Source: Psychrobacter faecalis (lineage in GTDB: Bacteria; Pseudomonadota; Gammaproteobacteria; Pseudomonadales; Moraxellaceae). Taken from it: DNA of 61,027 bases. Within the stretch, counting starts at the first letter, position 1. The number at the start of each line of letters is the position of its first letter. The notes under the pieces are model-generated. The model saw nothing but the letters and a program-made list of their open reading frames with translations, did no database searches and had not been told where the DNA came from. This document shows positions 35,789-44,937 of the stretch, one piece after another. The stretch covers positions 1 through 61,027 of the forward strand of contig NZ_JABAST010000018.1 in NCBI RefSeq assembly GCF_016107575.1, given 5' to 3'. Position numbers and translations under genes: made by a program.

Positions 35789-36814
35789 ATGACAAACTCA
35801 AAAATGCCAACCGAACAGCCTATCCACGAAGCGCCCGCTATCTTTAATAGTAAAACGCGCCCGCAAAGTGCCGATGACGAAATCAGTAACTTTGAAAAGG
35901 TCAATTACCTTGAAGTCACGCGCCATCAGCACGACCAACGTTTGGATAACTTTTTGCTTAATCGCCTAAAGGGTCTGCCAAAATCCCACATCTACAAGAT
36001 GATTCGCTCAGATGAAGTGCGCGTTAATAATAAACGCTGTAAAGCGCATGACAGATTGCAGCGTGAAGACGTGGTGCGTATTGCGCCTGTACAGCTCGCG
36101 ACTCGTGACAAACCGATTATCAGCGCTGAATTTGCCAATAGCTTATTGGCGCGGGTAGTCTACGAAGATGAGGGTCTAATCGTACTTAATAAGCCTGCTG
36201 GTATTGCTGTGCATGGCGGTAGTGGTTTAGATTTTGGCGTTATCGAGGCCATGCGCGAAGTGACAGGTAAAAAGTATCTCGAGCTGATTCATCGTATCGA
36301 TAAAGATACTTCAGGTCTGCTGATGATTTCTAAAAAGCGCTCAGCGTTGAAAGTGCTCCAGCAGCATCTTGTCGATAGAACCATTCAAAAGCATTATCTT
36401 TGCCTAGCAAAAGGTCAACCTGCGCTCAATGAGCAGCGTATCGACGCGCCATTACTGCGCTATACGTTGGCTAGCGGTGAGCGCCGCGTAAAAGTAGATG
36501 CGCAAGACCCACAGGCGAAAGAAAGCCAGACAGATATCATTGTGCATGGTCGCTTTACCTTAAATGAACAGCCAGTGAGCCTGCTTGAAGCAAAACCTTT
36601 GACCGGTCGCACCCATCAAATTCGCGTACATTTGGCGCATATCGGCCATGCTATATTAGGTGACGATAAATACAATGTGCATGACAAATCGGGCGTGCAT
36701 CGTTTGTGTTTACATGCGTGGCGTTTAGATATTCCTGGCTATGAAGCCATTACCGCGCCATTACCAGATGAGATGATGGATTGGTTACCAGCAGATATTC
36801 AGCTGCCTGAATAA
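35789..36814 (+). CDS. rluC: 23S rRNA pseudouridine synthase RluC
   Basis: A 341-residue enzyme that makes pseudouridines in domain V and nearby regions of 23S rRNA (positions 955, 2504 and 2580 in E. coli). The N-terminal S4 RNA-binding domain is RLDNFLLNRLKGLPKSHIYKMIRSDEVRVN. The catalytic motif HRIDKDTSGLLMISK carries the active-site Asp, and LEAKPLTGRTHQIRVHLAHIGH is the family C-terminal signature. It has a short acidic N-terminal extension of about 30 residues. Two in-frame ATG codons lie near the 5' end and neither has a strong ribosome-binding site. It is divergent from rne, as in E. coli, and followed by a HAD phosphatase. Confidence 0.94.
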   Translation: MTNSKMPTEQPIHEAPAIFNSKTRPQSADDEISNFEKVNYLEVTRHQHDQRLDNFLLNRLKGLPKSHIYKMIRSDEVRVNNKRCKAHDRLQREDVVRIAPVQLATRDKPIISAEFANSLLARVVYEDEGLIVLNKPAGIAVHGGSGLDFGVIEAMREVTGKKYLELIHRIDKDTSGLLMISKKRSALKVLQQHLVDRTIQKHYLCLAKGQPALNEQRIDAPLLRYTLASGERRVKVDAQDPQAKESQTDIIVHGRFTLNEQPVSLLEAKPLTGRTHQIRVHLAHIGHAILGDDKYNVHDKSGVHRLCLHAWRLDIPGYEAITAPLPDEMMDWLPADIQLPE

Positions 36815-36981
36815 GTTTTAAAAATTTCTTTTTAAAGGCTGTTTAAAGACTGATAGTCAATGCAGTTTTTAAATGACTATTTAACACAATCGTCACAGTT
36901 GCTTATTTGCGCATACATTCGCCAAATAAGTACCTGTGACGTTTTCATATTTGCCATTTGTTATTTTTAAAGGGTTAGACC

Positions 36982-37692
36982 ATGACAGCATCTATCGCTA
37001 GTAAAACAGCGCCAACCAATATTTCTGAGTTAGCAGCCGAGCATCATTTAGCGGGTAAAAAGCTGATCATTTTTGATTGGGATGGCACCTTGATGGATTC
37101 GATTGGCCTAATCGTTGAGTCTATGCATATAGCGGGCGAGGCGCATGGCTTTAGGACTACCGATCAGGCCGTCAAAGACATTATCGGGCTGAGCTTAATG
37201 TACGGCATTGAGATTTTATATCCGCAAGCAAGCGATACGCAAAAGCTCGCCATTCAGCAAAGCTATGCAGAATACTATATTCCGAACAGCCATCGTACGC
37301 CGTTTTTTACGCCTATTGAAAATATGCTCCTGACGTTAAAGCAGCAAGATAAGCAGCTTGCGGTCGCTACCGGCAAAAAAAGAAAGGGGTTAGATCGAGT
37401 ATTAGAGGCTTCTGCTAGCCATCACTATTTTACCATCACGCGCTGTGCTGATGAATCCGGCTCCAAACCTGATCCGCAAATGCTGCGCGATATTTTAGAT
37501 TACACCAACCAGCCAATCTCGCAGGCAGTATTTATCGGTGACAGTATTTACGATATTCAAATGGCCAATCGTTTAGGCATGACCAGTATTGCGGTCAATT
37601 ATGGCACAGCGTCAAGCAGCGAGCTTGCTGCCGAGCAGCCAACTTATCAAGTGGATACCCCGCAAGAATTAGTGGCATTATTATGTGCATAA
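36982..37692 (+). CDS. HAD-family phosphatase (phosphoglycolate phosphatase-like)
   Basis: A 236-residue haloacid dehalogenase-fold hydrolase of subfamily IA. Motif I is FDWDGTLMDS with the nucleophile Asp, motif II is the VATGKKRKG region, and motifs III/IV are SGSKPDPQML and FIGDSIYDIQMANR. A four-helix cap sits between motifs I and II. AAGGG precedes the ATG. An HAD gene commonly follows rluC in gammaproteobacteria, and the family is broad, so the substrate is not established. Confidence 0.9.
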   Translation: MTASIASKTAPTNISELAAEHHLAGKKLIIFDWDGTLMDSIGLIVESMHIAGEAHGFRTTDQAVKDIIGLSLMYGIEILYPQASDTQKLAIQQSYAEYYIPNSHRTPFFTPIENMLLTLKQQDKQLAVATGKKRKGLDRVLEASASHHYFTITRCADESGSKPDPQMLRDILDYTNQPISQAVFIGDSIYDIQMANRLGMTSIAVNYGTASSSELAAEQPTYQVDTPQELVALLCA

Positions 37693-37736
37693 ATCGTGCG
37701 TGTAAATTATGTATGTAAATAAAACGTCATTTAAAC

Positions 37737-37911
37737 CTAGGGCGTGTCCTCAATTCAAGCGCTTGTATCTAAATGGGCTAAAAATGGCTAAATTTTATCA
37801 AACATCGTCAAATAGCTGACTAATATCTCGATATTATTTGCGCTATTTTCCTCGTTTGACGGCAATTTATCTCATTTTTATCACCATTTTTAAAATGAGG
37901 ACACGCCCTAG
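37737..37911. mobile_element. 175-bp miniature inverted-repeat element (MITE)
   Basis: CTAGGGCGTGTCCTCA at 37737-37752 is repeated as an exact inverted copy at 37896-37911. The similarity continues a few more bases with mismatches. The interior codes for nothing and contains further small inverted repeats (for example AAATAGC/GCTATTT). CTAG at both ends is consistent with a target-site duplication of IS5-family (IS427-type) elements, although CTAG is palindromic and could be part of the repeat. It sits between the HAD gene and the engB terminator and disrupts no gene. Confidence 0.85.
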
Positions 37912-37942
37912 TAAATAGAATTATTGAAAAGTAAATTTCCAT

Positions 37943-37979
37943 AAAAAAGGGTTTATCGTTATCAACGATAAACCCTTTT
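37943..37979. terminator. Bidirectional terminator between the HAD gene and engB
   Basis: AAAAGGGTTTATCGTT pairs with (A)ACGATAAACCCTTTT around a short loop, with A and T runs on both flanks. It lies beside engB on the minus strand. Confidence 0.9.
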
Positions 37980-38022
37980 GAGATTTCTACTGAATAAACT
38001 GAGTAGTCTATTTAGCACTTTT

Positions 38023-38763
38023 TTACTTATCAGCGCTTTGGTCGTTAGTTTCTATTCTATTTTCTTGGTTTTCAATAACAGACGCTTCAGCATTTTTATC
38101 CTCCTTGGCCTGATATTGATACCAATTACCCATGACGCCTGCCAGCTCATCAAGACCTTCTTTTCTTAATGCGGAAAACAACTGTATCGTGCAGTCTAAA
38201 CCCAACTGCTTAAGTCTTTTACGGGTATTAAGCAGCGCAGTTTTAGACGCGCCATATTTAAGCTTATCGGCTTTGGTGAGCAAAATATGCACCGGCAGCT
38301 CGCCATCTTTTGCCCAATGCAGCATTTGCTCATCAAAGAATTTAAGCGGATGACGGATATCGGTCATCAGTACCAAACCTGCTAGGCTTGAACGCGATAC
38401 CAGATATTCTTCAAGCTCAACTTGCCATTCTTTTTTCATCTCAAGGGGCACGGCCGCATAACCATAGCCCGGCAAGTCAACCAAACGCGTATAGGTATCG
38501 CCGATACTAAAGAAGTTAATCATTTGCGTCCGCCCAGGCGTTTTAGACGAGCGCGCCAGTTGACGTTGATTGGTTAGGGCGTTGATAGCGGACGACTTTC
38601 CCGCGTTCGAGCGACCAGCAAAAGCGACTTCGAGCCCTACATCGGGCGGACAAAGACGAAAAGTCGGCGCGGACGTCATAAATTCAGTTTGCTGAATGCG
38701 CTGACGGGCTTTGGTATTAAAATCCGCATGTTCGGCGGCGACATCTTTAAACGGGGTACTCAT
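38023..38763 (-). CDS. engB: Ribosome biogenesis GTP-binding protein EngB (YihA/YsxC)
   Basis: A 246-residue TRAFAC GTPase needed for assembly of the large ribosomal subunit. G1 is GRSNAGKSS, G3 is DLPGYGYA, G4 is TKADKLKYG, and the conserved SKTPGRTQMINFF switch region follows G1. It has a short N-terminal extension and a charged C-terminal tail of about 25 residues (KEDKNAEAS region) beyond the usual length of about 210. It is divergent from the cytochrome c5-like gene; engB next to cytochrome c genes recurs in pseudomonads and relatives. Confidence 0.95.
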   Translation of the reverse strand: MSTPFKDVAAEHADFNTKARQRIQQTEFMTSAPTFRLCPPDVGLEVAFAGRSNAGKSSAINALTNQRQLARSSKTPGRTQMINFFSIGDTYTRLVDLPGYGYAAVPLEMKKEWQVELEEYLVSRSSLAGLVLMTDIRHPLKFFDEQMLHWAKDGELPVHILLTKADKLKYGASKTALLNTRKRLKQLGLDCTIQLFSALRKEGLDELAGVMGNWYQYQAKEDKNAEASVIENQENRIETNDQSADK

Positions 38764-39159
38764 AAATGACTCATTAATCTTAAAAAATTAGATACAGTAG
38801 TGAAAAGTTTGTGAATAAAATAGGGCAGTAAGCAAAGCCAAAAATAGGTGAGCGGCAAAAGTAGGCCGTTAATAACATGAGCATTTTAGGATAACGCCTA
38901 TTCTATACTATTATAGCGCTTAGTTATTGAAATAAAGGCAATTACCCTCATATTAATGACAACATAACCGTAAATAAAATCGTGTTTGAGCCCCGATTTT
39001 TATTCCAATAAACATTGTTAACAAAGCTAAACCATATTTATATATATTAATATGACATATATTGTTACAATATTTAGTCAGATAAAGTGAATGACAATTG
39101 CACAATAAACGCTTAATAAAATCATGGATTAAGCAAACGAAAAAGATACGAGGTGTCTT
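38764..39159. other. Divergent promoter region engB/cytochrome c5
   Basis: About 396 very AT-rich bases with no credible gene. It holds the upstream regions of engB (minus) and the cytochrome gene (plus). TATA-rich inverted stretches occur around 39040-39075, but I cannot assign a regulator site. Confidence 0.4.
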
Positions 39160-39495
39160 ATGTTTTCAATCACCGACATTTTTGCCAAAAGCTATCGTTT
39201 CTTAGCTGCCAGTAGTGCTGCTTTAATCATTGGTATGGCGACGATCAGTAGTGCAGGCGCCGCCGATATTGCAACATCCTATAATAACTCATGTGCCGCC
39301 TGTCACGATAGTGGCGCACTTAATGCGATTAAAAAAGGCGATAGTGCCAAATGGCAACAGCTTATCAAACAAAAAGGTATGCCAGCGCTGGTTAAGTCTG
39401 TCAAAAATGGCATGATTCAAATGCCAGCGGGCGGCTTATGCCAAGACTGTAGCGATGACGATTACCGTAAGCTTATCGAGTATATGAGCAAGTAG
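39160..39495 (+). CDS. Cytochrome c5 family protein
   Basis: A 111-residue secreted monohaem cytochrome. The signal peptide ends near GAA|ADIATSY (about residue 35). Haem attaches at Cys45-Ala-Ala-Cys48-His49, and the axial Met is in QMPAGG. The second Cys pair LCQDCSDDDYRKLIEYM is the c5-type extra disulfide. GAGGTG lies six bases before the ATG. It probably shuttles electrons to a terminal oxidase together with the c4-type dihaem protein next to it. Confidence 0.92.
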   Translation: MFSITDIFAKSYRFLAASSAALIIGMATISSAGAADIATSYNNSCAACHDSGALNAIKKGDSAKWQQLIKQKGMPALVKSVKNGMIQMPAGGLCQDCSDDDYRKLIEYMSK

Positions 39496-39857
39496 TAAAT
39501 GAATAATAAATAGCCAAGCAGTAAGTAGTTTTGTATGGCTAAATAAATGTAATGATAAATGATACGAGGCGCAGGGTGAGTAAACCTATTGCGCTTTTTG
39601 TTTTTTTATTAAGTGAATAAATATCGAACAGCCAGAAAAAATAACCAATGCTACGATTAAGTAGGCAAATAGTAAAAAGTCTTGCTATAATAATCCAAAA
39701 TAAACCCTGATATTAGTAAGTACTTTCGGGCTGCTTGTGATAAAGACCGCGTAATACATAGCGTAGCTGATTAGATGCTATCTTTGTAGTGGGTGCGGCT
39801 TTTGATAATGCAATCACTCTAAATAATGCTTACGTCGAGTTAGTAGGATTTGTATCA
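39496..39857. other. Spacer with promoter before cytochrome c4
   Basis: About 360 bases with no gene. A good -10 TATAAT sits at 39686-39691 and could drive the downstream cytochrome with a leader of about 160 bases. The matching -35 is weak (TAGGCA region). The in-frame extension upstream of the c4 start is not supported by a ribosome-binding site. Confidence 0.45.
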
Positions 39858-40526
39858 ATGAAAAAGTTAATCGCTGCCGCCAGCTTATGTGTTGCAAGTT
39901 TCAGCGTACAAGCTGCTATTATTGTTCCTGAACATGACGTCAATGCAGGTAAGCAAATTGCAGAAACCGTTTGTGCGGCTTGTCATGGTGTTGATGGTGT
40001 CAGTCCTGTGCCAGCCCAGCCGAATCTTGGCGGTCAAAACGTAAAGTACTTATATAAGCAATTGGTCAATTTTAAATCAGGCTACCGTAAAAACGGTATC
40101 ATGCAGTCACAAGTTGCCAATTTATCTCAGCAAGATTTAGCCAACGTCGCAGGCTATTATGCCAGCCAAAAACCTTGGGGCGTCGCATTTGGTAATCCTG
40201 CGACGACGCAAGAAGCGACTAAGCTGTTTTTAGGTGGTGACAAATCCCGTGGCGTGATCGGTTGTGCAGGCTGTCATGGTCCAGATGCTGCGGGTAACGT
40301 TTGGGCTGCATTTCCGCGTTTAGGCGGACAGCACGCTGAATATATTGCCACTCAGCTAAAGCTTTTCCGTGCTGCTGGTCGTGTTGATGATATCGATAGC
40401 GATGAGCAAAAACGTGTTAACGATGCGGAAAAAGAAGGCGAGATGGGTATGATGCAGATGGTTGCGGCAAAACTGTCTGATCGCGATATTCGTATCTTGT
40501 CAGATTATGTGAGCGCGATTCACTAA
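39858..40526 (+). CDS. Cytochrome c4, dihaem
   Basis: A 222-residue secreted dihaem cytochrome with two similar c-type domains. The signal peptide ends at VQA|A (about residue 20). Haem sites are CAACH (Cys39, Cys42, His43) and CAGCH (Cys136, Cys139, His140). Axial Met are likely in GIMQSQ (first domain) and EMGMMQMVA (second). ATG 39858 was chosen because it starts a clean signal peptide and follows AGGA; the frame extends upstream to 39789 but without a leader. Cytochrome c4 donates electrons to cbb3- or aa3-type oxidases. Next to the c5-type gene it suggests a paired respiratory function. Confidence 0.94.
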   Translation: MKKLIAAASLCVASFSVQAAIIVPEHDVNAGKQIAETVCAACHGVDGVSPVPAQPNLGGQNVKYLYKQLVNFKSGYRKNGIMQSQVANLSQQDLANVAGYYASQKPWGVAFGNPATTQEATKLFLGGDKSRGVIGCAGCHGPDAAGNVWAAFPRLGGQHAEYIATQLKLFRAAGRVDDIDSDEQKRVNDAEKEGEMGMMQMVAAKLSDRDIRILSDYVSAIH

Positions 40527-40620
40527 TCTGCTACCTATGTAGCGGCTCGCACTTTGACGCGCTTAGTGAGATTATATAATAAGTGAAGCAATTTGCTGCC
40601 GCCGTTATGATTTAGCTCTT

Positions 40621-40644
40621 AAACCCCGATTTCGGGGTTTTTTT
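40621..40644 (+). terminator. Rho-independent terminator after cytochrome c4
   Basis: AAACCCCGA pairs with TCGGGGTTT and runs into TTTTTTT. It lies about 95 bases past the cytochrome c4 stop. Confidence 0.88.
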
Positions 40645-40796
40645 ATAACTGTTAGTCCTTATATAATTTGCATAAGCTTTGATAACCCTTATAAGAATTA
40701 AGCGCTTTCATATGACGCTATCATAGAAAATATAGATGTCTATCAGTACTTTATAGCCTTAACTATTATTCACTTTGAATCGCTTGGATTTAGATT

Positions 40797-41936
40797 ATGA
40801 TGATTCGCTATGCTTCTTACTTTATCGCCGCGTTGCTACCGCTATTGTTATTTCGCTGGTTTGCGCCCGCATCCATAGGCGAGATTGACTTTTGGTTGCT
40901 GTGGCTTGTGGCGATGGTATTGGTTTCGCTGCCCGTTGTGTATGCGGAAATTGCGTTGGCTTATCGTAGCGCTGAAGCACCTTTAGCGGGTATGCAAAAG
41001 CTTACGCGTGAAGCCGATGCCAGCACCTTTTGGCGCAGTTTTGGTTGGCTCGCGGCACTGGTTTCTATCCTCATTGCGGCGCTTGTCATATCGGGAGCAA
41101 GCACCGGCATTTTAGCCGCCTTGACGGAGCTCAATAGCGTACCTAATATACCAAGCTTCGCCATTGCTGCAGGATTGATGGTTATCGCCGTCTTATTAAG
41201 CTTACTAGGCGTGGCACCGTTACCAATAGGCTTGGGTTTAATGCTGGTCGGTTTATTATTGGGTGTGGCCAACGGTCTGCCAAATATCGCTTTTGCCATG
41301 ACCGATGTCAGCTTGAGCGAGTGGGCGCGCGCCGTGGCGTTGGCATTAGTGAGCGTCGGTGCGGGTACAGGTTTATACTGGTTTGGTCAACACCTAGTGA
41401 GCAAGCAAACGGTCACGGCGGTAAGGGCTGATAATCACAATGCGCAAACCACTCGTAATAGTGCCGCGCAAGCATATCGCGCAACCAAGCTGGTATTACC
41501 GATTTGGATATTACAGCTAGTGGTTGGTGTGGTCGCTTTATTTATCAGTGGCATGGCGCTACCACCGATTGGGCAGTTACTTTATTGGGTTGGGGTGCTG
41601 TTTGTGGTCAGCTATTTGCTCCATTATAGTACGCAGCAATTGGCGCATAAATTTGGTTTGCTAGTCAGTGTGGTGTTAACGTTTGTGCTAGCGCTATTGT
41701 TAGTTGTCGCCATACCGACCAATTGGCTAGTCGGTATTTTGGTGATTATCAGTAGTATCGCCGTGCTGTTATTGTCCGTCTTTGCTGGTTGGCAGATGAA
41801 AATTAGCCACTTGCGTAAGTCTTTAAACTTTGGCAATGAAGCTTTTTATAACTTGTGGCGGGTGGCGATACGCCTTATTGTGCCGCTGGCATTACTGTTA
41901 GCGTTAATCGGTTGGGTGATGCAGTGGTTAAGCTGA
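40797..41936 (+). CDS. NSS-like polytopic membrane protein
   Basis: A 379-residue integral membrane protein with about ten to eleven hydrophobic segments. The region PVVYAEIALAYRSAEAPLAGMQKLTREA, with SFGWLAALVSILIAALVISG after it, resembles the sodium:neurotransmitter symporter family (conserved E/G after the first helices, then a W near the next helix). The match is distant and many NSS hallmark glycines are absent, so transport and substrate are not established. Two consecutive ATG codons (40797, 40800) are possible starts and the ribosome-binding site is weak. The next gene overlaps its 3' end. Confidence 0.75.
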   Translation: MMIRYASYFIAALLPLLLFRWFAPASIGEIDFWLLWLVAMVLVSLPVVYAEIALAYRSAEAPLAGMQKLTREADASTFWRSFGWLAALVSILIAALVISGASTGILAALTELNSVPNIPSFAIAAGLMVIAVLLSLLGVAPLPIGLGLMLVGLLLGVANGLPNIAFAMTDVSLSEWARAVALALVSVGAGTGLYWFGQHLVSKQTVTAVRADNHNAQTTRNSAAQAYRATKLVLPIWILQLVVGVVALFISGMALPPIGQLLYWVGVLFVVSYLLHYSTQQLAHKFGLLVSVVLTFVLALLLVVAIPTNWLVGILVIISSIAVLLLSVFAGWQMKISHLRKSLNFGNEAFYNLWRVAIRLIVPLALLLALIGWVMQWLS

Positions 41937-42322
41937 GGACTGCTGCTAACCATAGTACAGCTGATAAAGATGAGGTTAACGTTAACCTAACTCAGGCTGA
42001 GCAGAGTGATTTGATAACAGTATTTCTGGCGTATGCAGAAGAGGCGACGCGTCAGCATTATCAAACTGTTCAAGTTAGGCAGGGCACAACTTTGTATGAG
42101 GCCTTGGCTCAGGCAGGTTGGCTAAAACAGTTTGAAGAGCTAGCAAGCTGGTGCGAGCAGGTTGCCAATACGATGACGCCAACGGCTAAGCGCTGGCATG
42201 TTGGGGTATACGCGCAAAAGCAGCCACTCAATTATATATTGCAGCCGTCTGATCGGGTAGAGGTATATCGCAGCTTAAGCGCTGATCCCATGTCTCAGCG
42301 CAAAAATAAATCTCGCGGTTAG
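41924..42322 (+). CDS. RnfH/RatB-family (UPF0125) protein
   Basis: A 132-residue small protein whose C-terminal half has the RnfH-type ubiquitin-like fold: VQVRQGTTLYEALAQAGWLK, then WHVGVYAQKQPLNYILQPSDRVEVYRSLSADPMSQRK. The likely start is GTG 41924, overlapping the preceding gene by 13 bases and suggesting translational coupling. A longer frame to 41855 exists but would overlap far more. RnfH-family genes usually sit near smpB, ratA and bamE; here bamE follows on the opposite strand, which supports the assignment. The function of the family is unknown. Confidence 0.82.
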   Translation: MVKLRTAANHSTADKDEVNVNLTQAEQSDLITVFLAYAEEATRQHYQTVQVRQGTTLYEALAQAGWLKQFEELASWCEQVANTMTPTAKRWHVGVYAQKQPLNYILQPSDRVEVYRSLSADPMSQRKNKSRG

Positions 42323-42344
42323 TTTTTAGAAATTTCTATCAGAC

Positions 42345-42749
42345 TTATGATGCAGGCAGGCTATCGATACCTTCAATGCGGGTCACTATACCGTTATCAT
42401 CGAAATAAACAATCAAATGCTGGCTGGCATTTTTGACATCGGCGATACCTTTACGGCGACCTTCTGTTCCGGCTTTATAGTCGTAAATGTAGTCCCAGCG
42501 TTTTGGCGCGAGCGTGTCTCTGATTGCTGGGCTACCAAGAATATAAAGCACCTGATTTTGATTCATACCCACTTGCACTTTTTGCGCCTGCGCTTGGGTA
42601 ATGGCAGTGCCTTGGGGCAAGTCAATCTTATAGACACTCAGTAACGAGCAGCCAGACATAGCCACAGTAGCACCGAGCATAGTCGTCATGGCAATCTTAC
42701 GTAATGCGTTTGCAGAGCTTAACGAACGAAAATTAAAGGTCTTTATCAT
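42345..42749 (-). CDS. bamE: Outer membrane assembly lipoprotein BamE
   Basis: A 135-residue lipoprotein of the BAM complex that inserts beta-barrel proteins into the outer membrane. The lipobox is AMSGC with Cys34. The SmpA/OmlA domain has VQVGMNQNQVLYILGSPAIRD and KRWDYIYDY, ending with IVYFDDNGIVTRIEG. Start ATG 42749 gives a clean signal; an in-frame ATG at 42764 and the open frame back to 42878 are alternatives without better ribosome-binding sites. It is divergent from fur, a conserved pairing in gammaproteobacteria. Confidence 0.93.
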   Translation of the reverse strand: MIKTFNFRSLSSANALRKIAMTTMLGATVAMSGCSLLSVYKIDLPQGTAITQAQAQKVQVGMNQNQVLYILGSPAIRDTLAPKRWDYIYDYKAGTEGRRKGIADVKNASQHLIVYFDDNGIVTRIEGIDSLPAS

Positions 42750-43076
42750 GGTAAAATGACTCATAAAAAATGGGTTAGGCGCCGCTAAAAACCGATAATG
42801 TGGGTCTTGCAGGCAATCTTGCACAAATGATACGTCATTTACTTGCAATTGCCTACCACTTACGACATTATTTACCAAGTGCTATTTTACCGCCTTTATT
42901 ATTTATATTTTAAATTCAAACACTTGGCAGCGATTTTTCGCAAAAAATGCTCTGCATAATCGTTCATTTTTTATTGTTTTTATATTTTATCAGCACTTAT
43001 TATTAACTATTGATGTTTATTTAACTCCTGTTTTTTGAATTCATTTGCTAAGACTTTCATAGTCAGAAGGGATATT

Positions 43077-43511
43077 ATGGCTTCTTTTACCAATCAAGAT
43101 TTACGTAAAGCGGGTTTAAAGGTAACGTTACCACGTATCAAAATTTTAGAGCTGCTCGAAAGTGCGGAGCTGCATCATATGAGTGCTGAAGAGGTATATA
43201 AAGCACTGATTGACCAAGGTGAAGATGTGGGGCTGGCAACCGTTTATCGCGTATTAACCCAGTTTGAGCAAGCGGGTATCGTTGAGCGCCACAACTTTGA
43301 AAACAATTTATCAGTGTTTGAGATTACTCAAGAAGAGCATCATGACCATTTGGTTTGTGATGTCTGCGGCAAAATCGTCGAGTTCCATAACAAAACCATT
43401 GAAGAAGAGCAGACCAAAGTAGCGGCAGAGCATGGCTTTAAGCTATCTGGTCATTCTTTGGTGCTGTACGGTATTTGTGATAATCAAGCCTGTAGAGACA
43501 ACGCTAAGTAA
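43077..43511 (+). CDS. fur: Ferric uptake regulator Fur
   Basis: A 144-residue iron-responsive repressor. The N-terminal winged helix is KVTLPRIKILELLESAELHHMSAEEVYKALIDQGEDVGLATVYRVLTQF in part. The dimerisation/metal domain has EEHHDHLVCDVCGKIVEF (His-rich site plus Cys-x2-Cys) and a C-terminal YGICDNQAC. Start ATG 43077 has AAGGGAT close upstream; the open frame back to 43035 lacks this. It is divergent from bamE. The spacer is AT-rich but I could not confirm a Fur box. Confidence 0.96.
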   Translation: MASFTNQDLRKAGLKVTLPRIKILELLESAELHHMSAEEVYKALIDQGEDVGLATVYRVLTQFEQAGIVERHNFENNLSVFEITQEEHHDHLVCDVCGKIVEFHNKTIEEEQTKVAAEHGFKLSGHSLVLYGICDNQACRDNAK

Positions 43512-43584
43512 GCGTTTTAGAAAAAAAATTATCTGATATTGATAATTTATAGTCTATTACTATTCAAGTATTAACTTAAACGCC

Positions 43585-43617
43585 AAAAAAGCCCTCACAT
43601 TTGATGAGGGCTTTTTT
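43585..43617. terminator. Bidirectional terminator between fur and pilU
   Basis: AAAAAAGCCCTCA pairs perfectly with TGAGGGCTTTTTT around a seven-base loop. It can end fur (plus) and pilU (minus). Confidence 0.92.
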
Positions 43618-43646
43618 ATGGGAAATTCTAGGTAAGTAGTGCCATA

Positions 43647-44768
43647 TCAAGTGATATCTAACGATAAACTATCGGCGCCTTCATCTAAGTTGACGTTGCC
43701 ATTTTTACCACTTAACTTAATCTTTAAGCGTAAATCGTTAGGGGAGTCAGCGTGCAGAATGGCTTCTTTATAAGTGATTTCACCATTTTTATATAAATCA
43801 AACAGCGCTTGGTCAAAGGTTTGCATGCCGCTATCACGTGAGCGCGTCATGACATCTTTGATTTCGTGCACCTCGCCTTTACGGATGTAGTCGCTGATCA
43901 GCTGTGAGTTTAATAAAATCTCAATAGCGGCGCGGCGTCCTTTACCATCAGGCGTTGGAATCAATTGCTGAGCGATAATAGCTTGCAAGTTTAATGATAA
44001 ATCCATAAACAACTGATTATGGCGACTGGTTTCAAAAAAGTGAATGATACGGTCAATCGCTTGGTTGGCGTTATTGGCGTGTAAAGTTGCAAAGACCAAA
44101 TGCCCCGTTTCAGCGTATTGAATCGCGTAGCTCATGACTTCGCGGTTACGAATCTCACCAATCAAAATCACATCAGGCGCTTGGCGCAAGGTGTTTTTAA
44201 GACCTGCCTCAAAAGAATGGGTGTCGATACCAACTTCGCGCTGGGTAATGATACAACCGCGGTGCTTATGCACAAACTCAATCGGATCTTCGATGGTAAT
44301 AATATGACCGTGTGAATTCTGGTTACGATGGCCAATCATCGCCGCAAGGGTAGTTGATTTACCCGTACCTGTAGCCCCAACCAACAAAATAATACCGCGC
44401 TTTTTCATGGCCAGCTCTTTTAGCGCTGGGGGCAGGCGTAGCTCTTCAACGGTCGGGATTTTATTTTCGATTTTCCGTAAAATCATCCCTGCCATGTCGC
44501 GCTGAATAAAAGCACTTACCCGAAAGCGCGCTTGCTGCGCTTGATCTGAAATCGCAAATTGACACTCGTTGGTTTCGTCAAATTCTTTTTGCTGGCTTGG
44601 GGTCATCACCCCTTTGACCAATCTCATGGTTTGCTCAGCGGTTAACGGCGTTTTACCCACCGGCAAGATTTTGCCATTGATTTTCATGGACGGCGCGACA
44701 TCAGCAGTAATAAAAAGGTCAGAGCCGTTTTTATTAATCATTAATTGTAAAAGCTTATCAATGTCCAT
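43647..44768 (-). CDS. pilU: Type IV pilus twitching ATPase PilU
   Basis: A 373-residue hexameric ATPase that helps PilT retract type IV pili. It has an N-terminal PAS-like fold (GSDLFITADVAPSMKINGK), Walker A GATGTGKST, the Asp box (IITIEDPIEFVHKHRGCIITQREV), the Walker B region DVILIGEIR and the His box ETGHLVFATLHANNA. The C-terminal tail after the core (about 40 residues) is longer than in PilT, as is usual for PilU. It lies about 170 bases downstream of pilT in the same direction and has its own AGGT ribosome-binding site. Confidence 0.94.
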   Translation of the reverse strand: MDIDKLLQLMINKNGSDLFITADVAPSMKINGKILPVGKTPLTAEQTMRLVKGVMTPSQQKEFDETNECQFAISDQAQQARFRVSAFIQRDMAGMILRKIENKIPTVEELRLPPALKELAMKKRGIILLVGATGTGKSTTLAAMIGHRNQNSHGHIITIEDPIEFVHKHRGCIITQREVGIDTHSFEAGLKNTLRQAPDVILIGEIRNREVMSYAIQYAETGHLVFATLHANNANQAIDRIIHFFETSRHNQLFMDLSLNLQAIIAQQLIPTPDGKGRRAAIEILLNSQLISDYIRKGEVHEIKDVMTRSRDSGMQTFDQALFDLYKNGEITYKEAILHADSPNDLRLKIKLSGKNGNVNLDEGADSLSLDIT

Positions 44769-44937
44769 AACGTACCTACATTTGGAATATATAGTTTAAA
44801 ACTGCTGCAATAAACTTTTAAAGCGGGCAATAACAACAACCGTTAAAATAACTAAAGCTGAGTAAGAGTTTTTCATCGTTTACCTATAACTTTAACAAAA
44901 ATTTATATTAAAACTTTTAATACTATGTAAACCCATA

